From JAAYJR01 sp964495655 (GTDB lineage Bacteria > Bacteroidota > Bacteroidia > Bacteroidales > Prolixibacteraceae), in NCBI GenBank assembly GCA_964495655.1, contig CAZBWK010000069.1, positions 1 to 21,946 of the forward strand: 21,946 bases of DNA, written 5' to 3'. Both the position numbers and the translations under genes were made by a program. Below are positions 1-7,826 of the stretch, piece by piece. Every line of letters begins with the position of its first letter. Positions within the stretch are counted from its first letter, which is position 1. The notes below the pieces were generated by a model. That model had not been told where the DNA came from and did not search any database. It saw only the letters and a list, made by a program, of their open reading frames with translations.

Positions 1-2
1 TT

Positions 3-1064
3 AAAAGATTTCCGGTTAAGGTTTTAAGGTTGCAGACAGTATATTTATTGCTATTGGTGGTTCTTCCTGTAACTTTGTCGTTATTCCTATATTATAACTA
101 TACAGAAGCGGAAGACCCTTTAGAAACTGTCATTGTCCAGCCTAATATAGATCCATATTCCGAGAGTTATGACAGCAGGGCAGAGATGGAAAAGCTGGGA
201 AAATTATTAAGTCTGGCAGACGAAAGGAGTGACGTGGGAACTGACCTGATTGTCGGCCCTGAAACTGTTTTTGAGAGATCTTATGAGTGGCGGCACGACC
301 ACCTTGAATTAAATTTTTATTACAGGCAGATATGGGGGTGGATGATGAACTATCCTGAGGCAGAAATGATATTTGGCGCTTCAACAAGTAAAGTATATCC
401 GGGGAAGGAAGTTGCCAGCCCCACTGCACGAAATGCCAAAGGGATTTATTATGATGTTTTTAATTCTGCTGTTTTTATAGGAAGGGACGGCGCTGAGCAA
501 CTATACCATAAGTCAGTGCTGGTAGTGGGAGTGGAGAAGATGCCTTTTAAAAAGTATCTGGGTTTTTTAAATGATCTGGTTTTTAATTTGGGCGGAACGA
601 CCGGAAGCCTGGGTGTACAGGAAGAGCCAACTAATTTTATTTTAAAGGATGGACGTAAAGTTGCTCCTGCTGTCTGTTATGAATCCGTTTTCGGGGAGTA
701 CATTGGCAGGTCTGTCAGTAAGGGCGCCGGAATAATTGTGATCATAACCAATGACGGGTGGTGGAGAAACACACCAGGCTATAAGCAACATATGTCTTTT
801 GCCAGGCTGAGGGCAGTCGAAACACGCCGCAGCATAATAAGGTCTGCCAATACGGGAATTTCATGCTTTATCAATCAAAGAGGAGATATTCTGAGCCAGA
901 CAGGTTGGTGGGAAGAGGCAACTTTAAAAGGTAATGTAAACTACAATTCAGAGATTACATTTTATGTGAAACATGGAGATTATATAGCAAGGATATCTCT
1001 TTTTATCTCTGTGCTTATTATTCTTCTGATGATAGCAAACAGGATTAAAGCATACAGGAAATAA
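3..1064 (+). CDS. lnt: Apolipoprotein N-acyltransferase, C-terminal part (5' truncated by window edge)
   Basis: Lnt transfers an acyl chain from a phospholipid to the N-terminal cysteine of lipoproteins at the outer face of the inner membrane. What is present is the last transmembrane segment before the catalytic domain, the complete carbon-nitrogen-hydrolase (nitrilase) domain and the C-terminal membrane anchor. The Glu-Lys-Cys triad is visible: Glu in VGPETVFE (codon at 261), Lys in LYHKSVLV (codon at 510) and Cys in APAVCYESV (codon at 675). The C-terminus has a hydrophobic helix (ISLFISVLIILLMIA). The frame is open to the first base of the window, so the TTG at 30 is not the start; the usual protein is about 500 residues or more and its N-terminal membrane helices lie upstream. 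Family assignment is firm; the start cannot be seen. Confidence 0.9.
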   Translation, partial: KRFPVKVLRLQTVYLLLLVVLPVTLSLFLYYNYTEAEDPLETVIVQPNIDPYSESYDSRAEMEKLGKLLSLADERSDVGTDLIVGPETVFERSYEWRHDHLELNFYYRQIWGWMMNYPEAEMIFGASTSKVYPGKEVASPTARNAKGIYYDVFNSAVFIGRDGAEQLYHKSVLVVGVEKMPFKKYLGFLNDLVFNLGGTTGSLGVQEEPTNFILKDGRKVAPAVCYESVFGEYIGRSVSKGAGIIVIITNDGWWRNTPGYKQHMSFARLRAVETRRSIIRSANTGISCFINQRGDILSQTGWWEEATLKGNVNYNSEITFYVKHGDYIARISLFISVLIILLMIANRIKAYRK

Positions 1065-1097
1065 CCTGCCGGTAACGGTCTCTTTGTTGACGATAAA

Positions 1098-1318
1098 CAA
1101 AAAAATCCGCATCAATTCCGTTTGCGTAAAACCCCGGTTTGACAGGATTTGAGTGCCTGATCGTTCAAACGTCCACCGGTCTTTCGACTCATCACGACAA
1201 TAGCCGTGACTACAAGGCCTGTTTTTACGATCGATGAGCTTTCTCAGTTTAATAAGATCTGTTGAGTTTACCAACTGCTGAATCGATGCGGATAAAATTT
1301 TTAAAGAACTAATCTTTT
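1098..1318 (-). ncRNA. Candidate structured small RNA, unknown family
   Basis: The non-coding stretch after lnt is richer in GC than the AT-rich DNA to its right and is closed by inverted repeats 1105-1118 and 1280-1293 (13 of 14 match). Read on the minus strand the single mismatch becomes a G-U pair, and the 3' arm runs directly into seven T residues (complement of 1099-1105). Inside are further hairpins: 1159-1164 with 1227-1232, 1192-1196 with 1205-1209, 1235-1238 with 1243-1246, 1261-1264 with 1272-1275, and 1129-1132 with 1137-1140. A good Bacteroidota promoter on the same strand ends just upstream. Together this predicts a minus-strand transcript of roughly 220 nt whose 3' end points at the lnt stop. 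Alternative: a 189-bp miniature mobile element with 14-bp terminal repeats. I do not recognise the RNA family. Confidence 0.5.
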
Positions 1319-1323
1319 CAATT

Positions 1324-1355
1324 CAAATATAATCTTATTGGTTGTCATTTGCAAA
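1324..1355 (-). promoter_or_regulatory. Predicted promoter of the candidate small RNA
   Basis: On the minus strand the sequence reads TTTG (1355-1352), 20 bases, then TATATTTG (1331-1324). This fits the known Bacteroidota housekeeping consensus TTTG/TAnnTTTG with a usual spacing. The start of transcription would fall near 1317, about 25 bases before the outer stem of the structured element. Confidence 0.55.
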
Positions 1356-1458
1356 TATTTTCAGCAGTTTAAAATCAATCCAAAATTAACATCTTCACAA
1401 AGAATGAGTTAAAGACCTGATGCTGGCAGGTGGTATTTTTTTTTTCATAAAACTGTAT

Positions 1459-1495
1459 TTTGACATGTCTGCATTTGAACAAAACACTAAATTTG
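1459..1495 (+). promoter_or_regulatory. Possible promoter of the rseC-rnf operon
   Basis: TAAATTTG at 1488-1495 matches the Bacteroidota -7 consensus TAnnTTTG exactly. The nearest upstream TTTG at 1459-1462 is 25 bases away, longer than the usual 17-23, so only the -7 half is convincing. The leader to the rseC ATG would be about 50 bases. The rest of 1356-1458 is AT-rich and shows only a T tract near 1436-1445. Confidence 0.4.
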
Positions 1496-1551
1496 TAACC
1501 TGTAAATAGCAAAAATATTGCAAAACGAAAACAATTATCAAACATAAAGCT

Positions 1552-1941
1552 ATGGTTAAAGCAGTTACAGACCAATCGGTAATAGTAACTGTTTTAAACG
1601 GAACTGCATGTTCTGAATGTCATGCTAAAAAGGTATGCTCAGCAGCGGATTTAAAGGAAAAAGAAATTGATGTTTCATGTGATAGTTCCGGATACAGGCC
1701 GGGACAATATGTTAACGTAATAATGAAAGAGGCACAGGGAATGAAAGCTTTGTTTTTTGGTTATATATTCCCTTTGTTACTTGTAATTTTAATATTGGTT
1801 ATTATTTTTATAAATACCTCTGATGAGGTTTTAGCTGCTTTATTATCCCTGGGTGTTTTAATTCCATATTATGCCGGATTATTTTATTTCCGGGATTCAT
1901 TGAAGAAAATATTCAGGTTTGAGTTAGAGAAAATTGAATAG
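1552..1941 (+). CDS. rseC: RseC/MucC family (SoxR-reducing system) membrane protein
   Basis: A 129-residue inner-membrane protein of the RseC/MucC family. The N-terminal soluble part has the cysteine cluster C20-x2-C23-x5-C29 with another Cys at 43, a candidate metal or redox site. Two transmembrane helices follow (about 66-88 and 90-112), and the C-terminus is short and charged. In gammaproteobacteria RseC works with the Rsx/Rnf complex to keep SoxR reduced; in Bacteroidota it is usually the first gene of the rnf operon, as here, three bases ahead of rnfB. No soxR is visible in the window, so an accessory or assembly role for Rnf is more likely than a SoxR role; this is inference. The ATG start is well supported because the cysteine domain begins near it. 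Confidence 0.85.
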   Translation: MVKAVTDQSVIVTVLNGTACSECHAKKVCSAADLKEKEIDVSCDSSGYRPGQYVNVIMKEAQGMKALFFGYIFPLLLVILILVIIFINTSDEVLAALLSLGVLIPYYAGLFYFRDSLKKIFRFELEKIE

Positions 1942-1944
1942 GTC

Positions 1945-2781
1945 ATGAGTATAACAATTGTATATACAATAGCTGCACTGACTGTTTTGGGTGGTTCTGC
2001 TGCTGTTGTCTTGTATCTGGTTGCTCAAAAATTTAAAGTTTATGAAGATCCCCGTATTGATGTGGTGGAACAAGCATTGCCAGGTGCAAATTGCGGGGGC
2101 TGTGGTTATGCAGGTTGCCGGGCTTTTGCTGAGGCATGTGTAAATGCGCCGGATCTTATGGATCTTTACTGTCCTGTTGGTGGTGACGAAGTTATGGGAC
2201 AGGTGGCAGATATTCTCGGTTTAGTTGCCGTAAAAAAAGATCCCCGCATAGCATTTATTCGTTGTAACGGAGTATGTGACTTCCGGACTAAAACTAGTAA
2301 TTATGACGGAGTTAAGACCTGTGCAATTGAATCGATGGTCTATAGTGGAGAAACTGATTGTCAGTGGGGTTGTCTTGGCTATGGAGATTGTTATGATGCC
2401 TGTGATTTCAATGCCATTGAATTAAGGGCAGATTTGGGAGTTCCATCAATAATTGACGATAATTGTGTGGCATGCGGAGCTTGTGTGGAAGCATGTCCTA
2501 AAGACCTTATTGAATTAAGAAAGAAATTCCCTAAAAACCGTAAGGTGGTTGTTGCATGCAGGAACCAGGATAAAGGTGCAGTTGCTGTGAAAGCCTGCAA
2601 GGTTGCATGTATCGGATGCGGGAAGTGTGTAAAGGTGTGTCCGTTTGATGCAATTACTCTTGAAAATAATCTGGCGTTTATTGATTCAGATAAATGTAAA
2701 CTGTGCCGGAAATGTCCACCTGTTTGTCCGACAGGTGCAATCCTGGAGTTTAATTTTCCACCCAGAAAAGTAACTGTATAA
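1945..2781 (+). CDS. rnfB: Rnf complex subunit RnfB, multi-cluster iron-sulfur protein
   Basis: RnfB is the peripheral iron-sulfur subunit that takes electrons from reduced ferredoxin for the Rnf ion pump. An N-terminal helix (about 4-28) anchors it. The Fe-S domain with C50-x2-C53-x4-C58-x17-C76 follows. The C-terminal half carries ferredoxin-type [4Fe-4S] motifs: CVACGACVEACP, CIGCGKCVKVCP and CKLCRKCPPVCP, preceded by a looser C-x3-C-x5-C-x3-C near 139-154. At 278 residues it is longer than the two-cluster RsxB of E. coli (about 190) and shorter than clostridial forms, typical of Bacteroidota. It starts three bases after rseC, so translation is probably coupled. Assignment is firm. Confidence 0.96.
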   Translation: MSITIVYTIAALTVLGGSAAVVLYLVAQKFKVYEDPRIDVVEQALPGANCGGCGYAGCRAFAEACVNAPDLMDLYCPVGGDEVMGQVADILGLVAVKKDPRIAFIRCNGVCDFRTKTSNYDGVKTCAIESMVYSGETDCQWGCLGYGDCYDACDFNAIELRADLGVPSIIDDNCVACGACVEACPKDLIELRKKFPKNRKVVVACRNQDKGAVAVKACKVACIGCGKCVKVCPFDAITLENNLAFIDSDKCKLCRKCPPVCPTGAILEFNFPPRKVTV

Positions 2782-2803
2782 AGTACCTAAAAATGAGATC
2801 AGA

Positions 2804-4152
2804 ATGTTAAAGACGTTCAAAATCNNNNNNNNNNCAAAATCGGAGGGGTTCATCCACCCGGAAATAAATTGTCGGCCGGTAAAGCAATAGAAGATTTACC
2901 CCTTCCTCAGTCTGTGTTTATCCCTTTGGCTCAGCATATAGGATCACCTGCCTTGCCTGTTGTAGCCAGAGGAGATGTTGTGAAGTCGGGCCAGCTGATC
3001 GCAAAGAGCAATGGCTTTGTCTCTGCCAATATTCATTCATCAGTTTCGGGCAGGGTAAAAAAAATTGACAGTATGGCAGACAGTTCAGGATATCCCCGCC
3101 AGGGTATTTTTATTGACGTGGAGGGTGATCAATGGATTGAGGATATAGACAGGTCGCCTGCTTTCGTCAGGGAGTCTGATATTGACGGCAGGGAAGTAAT
3201 TGATAAAATTCAGAAAGCAGGGATTGTAGGACTGGGAGGGGCAACTTTTCCTACTCATGTTAAACTTATTCCACCCAAAGGAATGAAGGTTGACACACTT
3301 CTGATCAATGGGGTGGAATGCGAGCCTTATCTTACTTCTGATCACAGGCTTATGCTTGAAAAACCGGATGAGATCCTCACAGGCGCCAGACTTTTAATGA
3401 AAGCACTGAAGGTAAGCAGGGCTGTTATCGGGATAGAAAAAAATAAACCTGATGCTATCAGGTTGTTTGTTGAAAAATCAAAATTGTATGAAGGAATAAA
3501 AGTTGTTGAGTTAAAAGTTAAATATCCACAGGGGGGTGAAAAACAGTTAATTAAAGCTGTAACAGGCAGGGAGGTACCCTCCGGAGCACTACCTGTGGCA
3601 GTTGGTGCGATTGTTTCAAACGTGGGTACTGCATTTGCTGTTTATGAGGCTGTTCAGAAAAATAAACCGCTCATCGAAAGAGTAGTTACTATTACAGGAA
3701 AGGGATTGTCTAAACCTTCAAATTTTACGGTCAGAATAGGAACCCCGATATCTGCTTTGATTGATGCGGCCGGCGGACTGCCTGACGATTCAGGTAAGAT
3801 CATAAGCGGAGGTCCAATGATGGGCAGAGCAGTTAACCACCCTGAAATACCTGTAACAAAAGGTACCTCAGGTATTATTTTAATGGGAAGATCAGAGTCG
3901 CAGCGACAAGAGTCAATTGAATGTATCAGGTGTTCTAGATGCGTAAATGCCTGTCCTATGGGACTGGAACCATATTTGCTAATGACAGCCTCTAAAAGGG
4001 ATCTTTTTGATATAGTGGAGAAGGAAAGGGTCATGGATTGCATTGAATGTGGTTCTTGCAGCTATATATGCCCGTCAAAACGGCCACTGCTGGATTATAT
4101 TCGTTACGGGAAAGTGAAAACAGGACAAATTATACGTACAAGAAAAAAATAA
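2804..4152 (+). CDS. rnfC: Rnf complex subunit RnfC (contains an assembly gap near the start)
   Basis: RnfC is the peripheral NADH-side subunit, binding FMN and two [4Fe-4S] clusters. The start is the ATG at 2804, giving MLKTFKI, followed by ten Ns; reading resumes at 2836. The 7-mer CAAAATC lies directly before and after the Ns; merging the copies gives MLKTFKIGGVHPP, the family N-terminus, and a protein of about 443 residues, the normal length. In that numbering the FMN/NADH fold has GLGGATFP at 137-144 and NGVECEPYL at 163-171. The ferredoxin motifs are CIRCSRCVNACP (368-379) and CIECGSCSYICP (407-418). As written, the ten Ns put the two parts in different frames, so automated calls would begin falsely at the TTG at 2869. 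Confidence 0.93.
2825..2834. other. Assembly gap (10 Ns), probably of negative true length
   Basis: Ten Ns join two contig ends. The seven bases before the gap (2818-2824) and the seven after it (2835-2841) are identical, and collapsing them restores the RnfC reading frame and N-terminal sequence. The simplest reading is two overlapping contigs joined by a scaffolder with a nominal gap, with no DNA missing. Confidence 0.85.
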
Positions 4153-4173
4153 TCACTATTGAATGGTCTGAAT

Positions 4174-5178
4174 ATGTCAGATCCGAAACCAGATAATATG
4201 GATAAACTATTTACCGTTTCACCTTCACCGCATATTTATTCCGGTGATTCAACCAGAAGCATAATGTACAGGGTTGTAATTGCCTTACTTCCTGCTCTTT
4301 TATGGTCTGTTTTTATTTTCGGACCGGATACTGTCAGAGTTACCGCTATTGCGGTAGCTGCCTGTCTGGGAGTTGAGTTTGTTATACAAAAATTCCTTAT
4401 GAAACAGAAGCCATCCATAAGTGACGGTTCAGCCCTGGTTACTGGTATCTTGCTGGCTTTCAATGTTCCTGCCGGACTGCCCTGGTGGATAATCGTGATA
4501 GGGGCTGTTACTGCTATCGGTATAGGGAAAATGTCTTTTGGCGGACTTGGCTGTAATGTTTTTAATCCGGCCCTTGTAGGCAGGATTTTTCTGCTTATCT
4601 CTTTTCCTGTCCAGATGAACACATGGCCTTCAGTTGCAAAGGAGGGAGTTGACACTATCTCTTCGGCAACCCCGCTTTCATTAATCAAAGTAGGACTGAT
4701 AAAAGGAACACCTGTTTCAGAAATGTTAGAGAGTATGCCACCGGTATCCGATCTTCTACTTGGTTATTCGGGCGGCTCTCTCGGTGAGATGTCTGCACTG
4801 CTCCTGATATTAGGTGGTATTTATCTTTTACTGCGAAAAGTGATAACATGGCATATACCTGTCTCTGTGATCCTTACTGTAGTGGTGATTTCGGGTATAT
4901 TTTGGCTTACAGACCCTGCTGAATACATTAATCCTGTTTACCATGTATTAACCGGCGGACTTATGCTTGGTGCAATATTTATGGCTACTGATATGGTATC
5001 CTCACCTATGACTCCCAAAGGCCAGATAATTTACGGAGGCGGTATCGGAATTATTACCATCTTTATAAGGTTATTCGGGTCTTATCCTGAAGGAATTTCA
5101 TTTGCCATCCTTATTATGAATGCGGTTACACCTATTTTGAATATCTATTGCAAACCTAAACGTTTTGGAGGGAAATAA
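4174..5178 (+). CDS. rnfD: Rnf complex subunit RnfD, FMN-carrying membrane protein
   Basis: RnfD is the large membrane subunit of the Rnf pump and carries an FMN bound through a phosphoester to a threonine. Numbering from ATG 4174 (334 residues), the signature VSPSPHIYSGD is at 15-25, the FMN attachment motif SSAT at 163-166 (Thr166), and hydrophobic helices cover most of the rest. I chose ATG 4174 over an in-frame TTG at 4159; a further ATG at 4198 (MDKLFTVSPSP) is equally close to the usual family N-terminus and cannot be excluded. It follows rnfC by about 20 bases, and its last codons hold the ribosome-binding site of rnfG. Confidence 0.95.
   Translation: MSDPKPDNMDKLFTVSPSPHIYSGDSTRSIMYRVVIALLPALLWSVFIFGPDTVRVTAIAVAACLGVEFVIQKFLMKQKPSISDGSALVTGILLAFNVPAGLPWWIIVIGAVTAIGIGKMSFGGLGCNVFNPALVGRIFLLISFPVQMNTWPSVAKEGVDTISSATPLSLIKVGLIKGTPVSEMLESMPPVSDLLLGYSGGSLGEMSALLLILGGIYLLLRKVITWHIPVSVILTVVVISGIFWLTDPAEYINPVYHVLTGGLMLGAIFMATDMVSSPMTPKGQIIYGGGIGIITIFIRLFGSYPEGISFAILIMNAVTPILNIYCKPKRFGGK
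5167..5172 (+). promoter_or_regulatory. Ribosome-binding site of rnfG, inside the 3' end of rnfD
   Basis: GGAGGG lies seven bases before the ATG at 5180. It decides the rnfG start against an in-frame TTG at 5165 and is one of few strong Shine-Dalgarno matches in the window, suggesting coupling of rnfG translation to rnfD. Confidence 0.7.
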
Positions 5179-5179
5179 T

Positions 5180-5788
5180 ATGGCAAAACGAGAATCCACA
5201 TTCCTGAATATGTTTTTGGCATTGTTTGGTGTGACCTTTATTGCTGCTTTCACTCTGGGTTTTGTATATGAAATGACCAGAGATGCTATCGATATATCAA
5301 AGGTTAAGGCCCAAAATGATGCAATAAGTAGAATATTACCCGAATTCGACCGGCTGGATGATCCACTGAAGGTACCTGACGAGTCAGGAATTGATACCCT
5401 GGAATTTTTTCCGGCTTATAAAAATGACAAGTTTGTGGGGGTTGCAGTAAAAACTTTTTCCAAAAGCGGATTCAGTGGTTTTATCTCAATTATGGCAGGG
5501 ATTGATAATGAAGGTAATTTTTCGGGTTACCAGGTTCTGGAACATGCTGAAACACCAGGATTGGGCTCAAAAATGGATAATTGGTTCAGCAATGCAGAAA
5601 AACCCGGACAATGTGTAATAGGGAAAAATCCGGAATCATATCAATTCAGGGTTACAAAAGACGGAGGAGACATAGATGCAATAACAGCCTCAACAGTTAC
5701 CTCCCGTGCTTTTCTGAGTGCACTGGTTAAGGCTTATAATTTATATAAAGAAAAAGAGAATGAAATTGCCGGTAATCCCGGTGAATAA
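5180..5788 (+). CDS. rnfG: Rnf complex subunit RnfG, periplasmic FMN-binding protein
   Basis: RnfG has one N-terminal transmembrane helix (about 9-30) and a periplasmic FMN-binding domain that relays electrons to RnfD. The family block HAETPGLGSKM is at 122-132. The flavin attachment site is TAST at 169-172, with Thr172 as the expected carrier; the usual consensus is [S/T]GAT, so the middle residues are Ala-Ser instead of Gly-Ala, a variant I believe common in this phylum. It is 202 residues from the ATG chosen by the GGAGGG site, and starts one base after the rnfD stop. Confidence 0.94.
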   Translation: MAKRESTFLNMFLALFGVTFIAAFTLGFVYEMTRDAIDISKVKAQNDAISRILPEFDRLDDPLKVPDESGIDTLEFFPAYKNDKFVGVAVKTFSKSGFSGFISIMAGIDNEGNFSGYQVLEHAETPGLGSKMDNWFSNAEKPGQCVIGKNPESYQFRVTKDGGDIDAITASTVTSRAFLSALVKAYNLYKEKENEIAGNPGE

Positions 5789-5798
5789 AACTGATATC

Positions 5799-6389
5799 AT
5801 GGATCACTGGAAGAACTTTTCAAAAGGCATTATTAAAGAGAATCCGGTATTTGTGCTGCTACTGGGTATGTGTCCCACCCTGGGAGTGACCTCGTCAGCA
5901 ATTAACGGCCTGGGAATGGGACTGGCAACTACTTTTGTATTGCTCATGTCAAATATAGTAGTATCGCTGATAAAGAACCTGATTCCCGATAAGGTTAGAA
6001 TACCATCATTTATTGTTATTATTGCTACTTTTGTGACTGTTGTACAGCTTATTATGGAGGCTTATGTGCCTGCCCTTCATAAAAGCCTCGGACTCTTTAT
6101 TCCGCTTATTGTTGTTAATTGCATTGTGCTGGGCAGAGCTGAAGCTTTTGCATCTAAAAATAATATATTGAGCTCAGCTCTGGATGGACTTGGAATTGGC
6201 CTTGGCTTTAGTTTTGCCCTTGTTTTACTGGGTGGCATACGTGAGCTGTTAGGCAGCGGAAGAATATTTGATATAACTGTTTATCCCGAAAACTATGTTA
6301 CACTTCTCTTTGTTCTTGCACCCGGAGCTTTCATTGTTCTGGGATATCTTATAGCTGTAATAAACATGATAAATAAAGAAAAGGAGTAA
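5799..6389 (+). CDS. rnfE: Rnf complex subunit RnfE, integral membrane protein
   Basis: RnfE and RnfA are homologous six-helix membrane subunits with inverted topology that form the ion-translocating core and hold a membrane-embedded iron-sulfur centre at their interface. From ATG 5799 the protein has 196 residues. The conserved cysteines are visible: Cys25 in LLGMCPTLGV and Cys108 in VVNCIVLGRAEAF. The frame stays open upstream through rnfG, but an earlier start would give a non-family N-terminus; KNFSKGIIKENPVF right after the ATG matches the family. It begins ten bases after the rnfG stop. Confidence 0.95.
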   Translation: MDHWKNFSKGIIKENPVFVLLLGMCPTLGVTSSAINGLGMGLATTFVLLMSNIVVSLIKNLIPDKVRIPSFIVIIATFVTVVQLIMEAYVPALHKSLGLFIPLIVVNCIVLGRAEAFASKNNILSSALDGLGIGLGFSFALVLLGGIRELLGSGRIFDITVYPENYVTLLFVLAPGAFIVLGYLIAVINMINKEKE

Positions 6390-6493
6390 AAGAGATGAAG
6401 CTTTCTGACAGACGGTGTTAAATTTTAAATGAGTATTCACAGAAAGTAATAAAACGAGCAAGATTATAGATTGTTTAACTAAGTAATATCCAC

Positions 6494-7066
6494 ATGAACT
6501 ATTTTGTAATTATAATAGGAGCAATACTGGTAAATAATATAGTGTTAATGCAATTCCTGGGAATTTGTCCCTTCCTGGGTGTCTCCAAACGCCTTTCTAC
6601 AGCTGTTGGAATGACCGGAGCAGTGGCTTTTGTTATGGTTCTGGCTACTATTGCAACATACCTTATCCAGATTTTTATTTTAAATCCTTTTGGACTGGCA
6701 TTTTTACAGACTATCGCTTTTATCCTGGTCATTGCCTCACTGGTTCAGCTGGTAGAGATAATTTTGAAGAAAGTAAGCCCCGCTCTTTATCAGGCTCTTG
6801 GTATCTTTCTGCCGTTAATTACTACCAATTGTGCAATTCTGGGAGTCGCAATCCTGACTATCCAAAAAGAGTTTAATCTTGTCGAAGGGGTTATTTTCGC
6901 TGCCTCCAATGCAGTCGGATTCGGTATAGCCCTGACTATATTCGCCGGTATCAGGGAGCATCTGGATATGCAGAATGTTCCTGAAGGACTTAAAGGTACG
7001 CCGATTGCCCTGATCACAGCAGGGATTCTGGCTATGGCATTTATGGGTTTTTCAGGATTGGTTTGA
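6494..7066 (+). CDS. rnfA: Rnf complex subunit RnfA, integral membrane protein
   Basis: RnfA partners RnfE in the membrane core. The 190-residue protein has about six hydrophobic helices and the two iron-sulfur cysteines, Cys25 in FLGICPFLGVSK and Cys113 in TTNCAILGVA. It is the last rnf gene, completing B-C-D-G-E-A. A 104-base gap separates it from rnfE, unlike the tight spacing elsewhere in the operon; I see no clear promoter or terminator there, only an 8-codon open frame with no support. No Rnf gene is missing. Confidence 0.96.
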   Translation: MNYFVIIIGAILVNNIVLMQFLGICPFLGVSKRLSTAVGMTGAVAFVMVLATIATYLIQIFILNPFGLAFLQTIAFILVIASLVQLVEIILKKVSPALYQALGIFLPLITTNCAILGVAILTIQKEFNLVEGVIFAASNAVGFGIALTIFAGIREHLDMQNVPEGLKGTPIALITAGILAMAFMGFSGLV

Positions 7067-7106
7067 TTTTTGTTTCTGATAATGTGTTTTTCTAAGCTAT
7101 ATTAAA

Positions 7107-7802
7107 ATGAAATTTATTTATCATTTAATAGTACTGATCCTGCTGGTAAATGTTGATCTTTGCGCTCAGACAACGTATGAGATACACCAGGCTATCGATT
7201 TTTTTAATATCAACAAAATGGAACGGGGTGACTGGAAAAAGATACTTGCTGAATCTGATATTGAAGGTTCTCCCTATTTTGAAGATGAATTTGTGGAGGG
7301 TGCCGTATTTATGACTTCCAAAGTCCAGTTTGTGGGCTTGCCTCTGCGTTTCAATATTTTTAATGACCAGGTTGAATTTCGTTCTGATGACGGGTCATTA
7401 ATGGTTTTGTCTGTCCCTGAAGTTATAGAGAAAGTTGAGTTCGGAGAAACAACTCTTGAGTATTCTGTCTATTCACATCTTAATAAGATCAGGCGTGGAT
7501 TTTTTGTTGTACTTGAAAAAGGTGAAGCTTCCCTTTATTCACGTCCGAGAATTACATTTGAGGATGCCCGGAAACCAGGAGCATATTCAGAAGCTAAACC
7601 CCCCAGGTTTATTAAAAGGCCTGATGAATATTACATACGCATCAGTAAAGAGCCTGCTATATTAATATCAAAACGGAAAGATATTGAAGGTTTGTTTCCT
7701 GATCATGAAAAGGAGATTCAGGATTTTATTAGAAAGAACAGGATAAAAATCAACCAGCCTGAAGATTTGATCAAAGTGGTACAGTATTTAAACTCACTTT
7801 GA
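7107..7802 (+). CDS. Exported protein of unknown function
   Basis: A 231-residue protein with a clear signal peptide (hydrophobic MKFIYHLIVLILLVNVDLCA, likely cut after Ala20 before Gln). The mature part is soluble, with alternating beta-rich stretches such as FVGLPLRFNIFNDQVEFRS and a basic, polar C-terminal end (KEIQDFIRKNRIKINQPEDL). No catalytic motif stands out. I recall similar uncharacterised exported proteins of this size being common in Bacteroidota, but I can name no domain. It follows rnfA by 40 bases on the same strand and precedes the methyltransferase by 24 bases, so it may be read through from the rnf operon, though nothing ties it to Rnf function. Confidence 0.7.
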   Translation: MKFIYHLIVLILLVNVDLCAQTTYEIHQAIDFFNINKMERGDWKKILAESDIEGSPYFEDEFVEGAVFMTSKVQFVGLPLRFNIFNDQVEFRSDDGSLMVLSVPEVIEKVEFGETTLEYSVYSHLNKIRRGFFVVLEKGEASLYSRPRITFEDARKPGAYSEAKPPRFIKRPDEYYIRISKEPAILISKRKDIEGLFPDHEKEIQDFIRKNRIKINQPEDLIKVVQYLNSL

Positions 7803-7826
7803 TGAAGGTTTTAACCTCTTTAAAAT

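Noticed and set aside
1179..1195. Minus strand reads GUGAUGAGUCGAAAGAC, resembling a hammerhead ribozyme core (CUGAUGA...GAAA)
   Set aside because: The first base differs, and GAAA is the loop of a GUC/GAC hairpin rather than the strand after stem II; no cleavage triplet with stems I and III could be placed.
948..1274. A 108-codon minus-strand reading frame across the lnt end and the structured region
   Set aside because: It is antisense to lnt, has low-complexity polar composition and no recognisable domain, and the region is better explained by inverted repeats and a small RNA.
1105..1293. Retron msr/msd RNA, suggested by flanking inverted repeats
   Set aside because: No reverse transcriptase gene is adjacent; lnt and rseC flank it.
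2869..4152. rnfC starting at TTG 2869
   Set aside because: It loses the conserved KIGGVHPP N-terminus; the ATG at 2804 with the collapsed gap gives the family start.
4159..4173. TTG 4159 as the rnfD start
   Set aside because: An in-frame ATG follows at 4174, and the five extra residues match nothing in the family.
5718..5798. Upstream extension of rnfE into rnfG
   Set aside because: The added residues are an out-of-frame reading of rnfG; the family N-terminus begins at ATG 5799.
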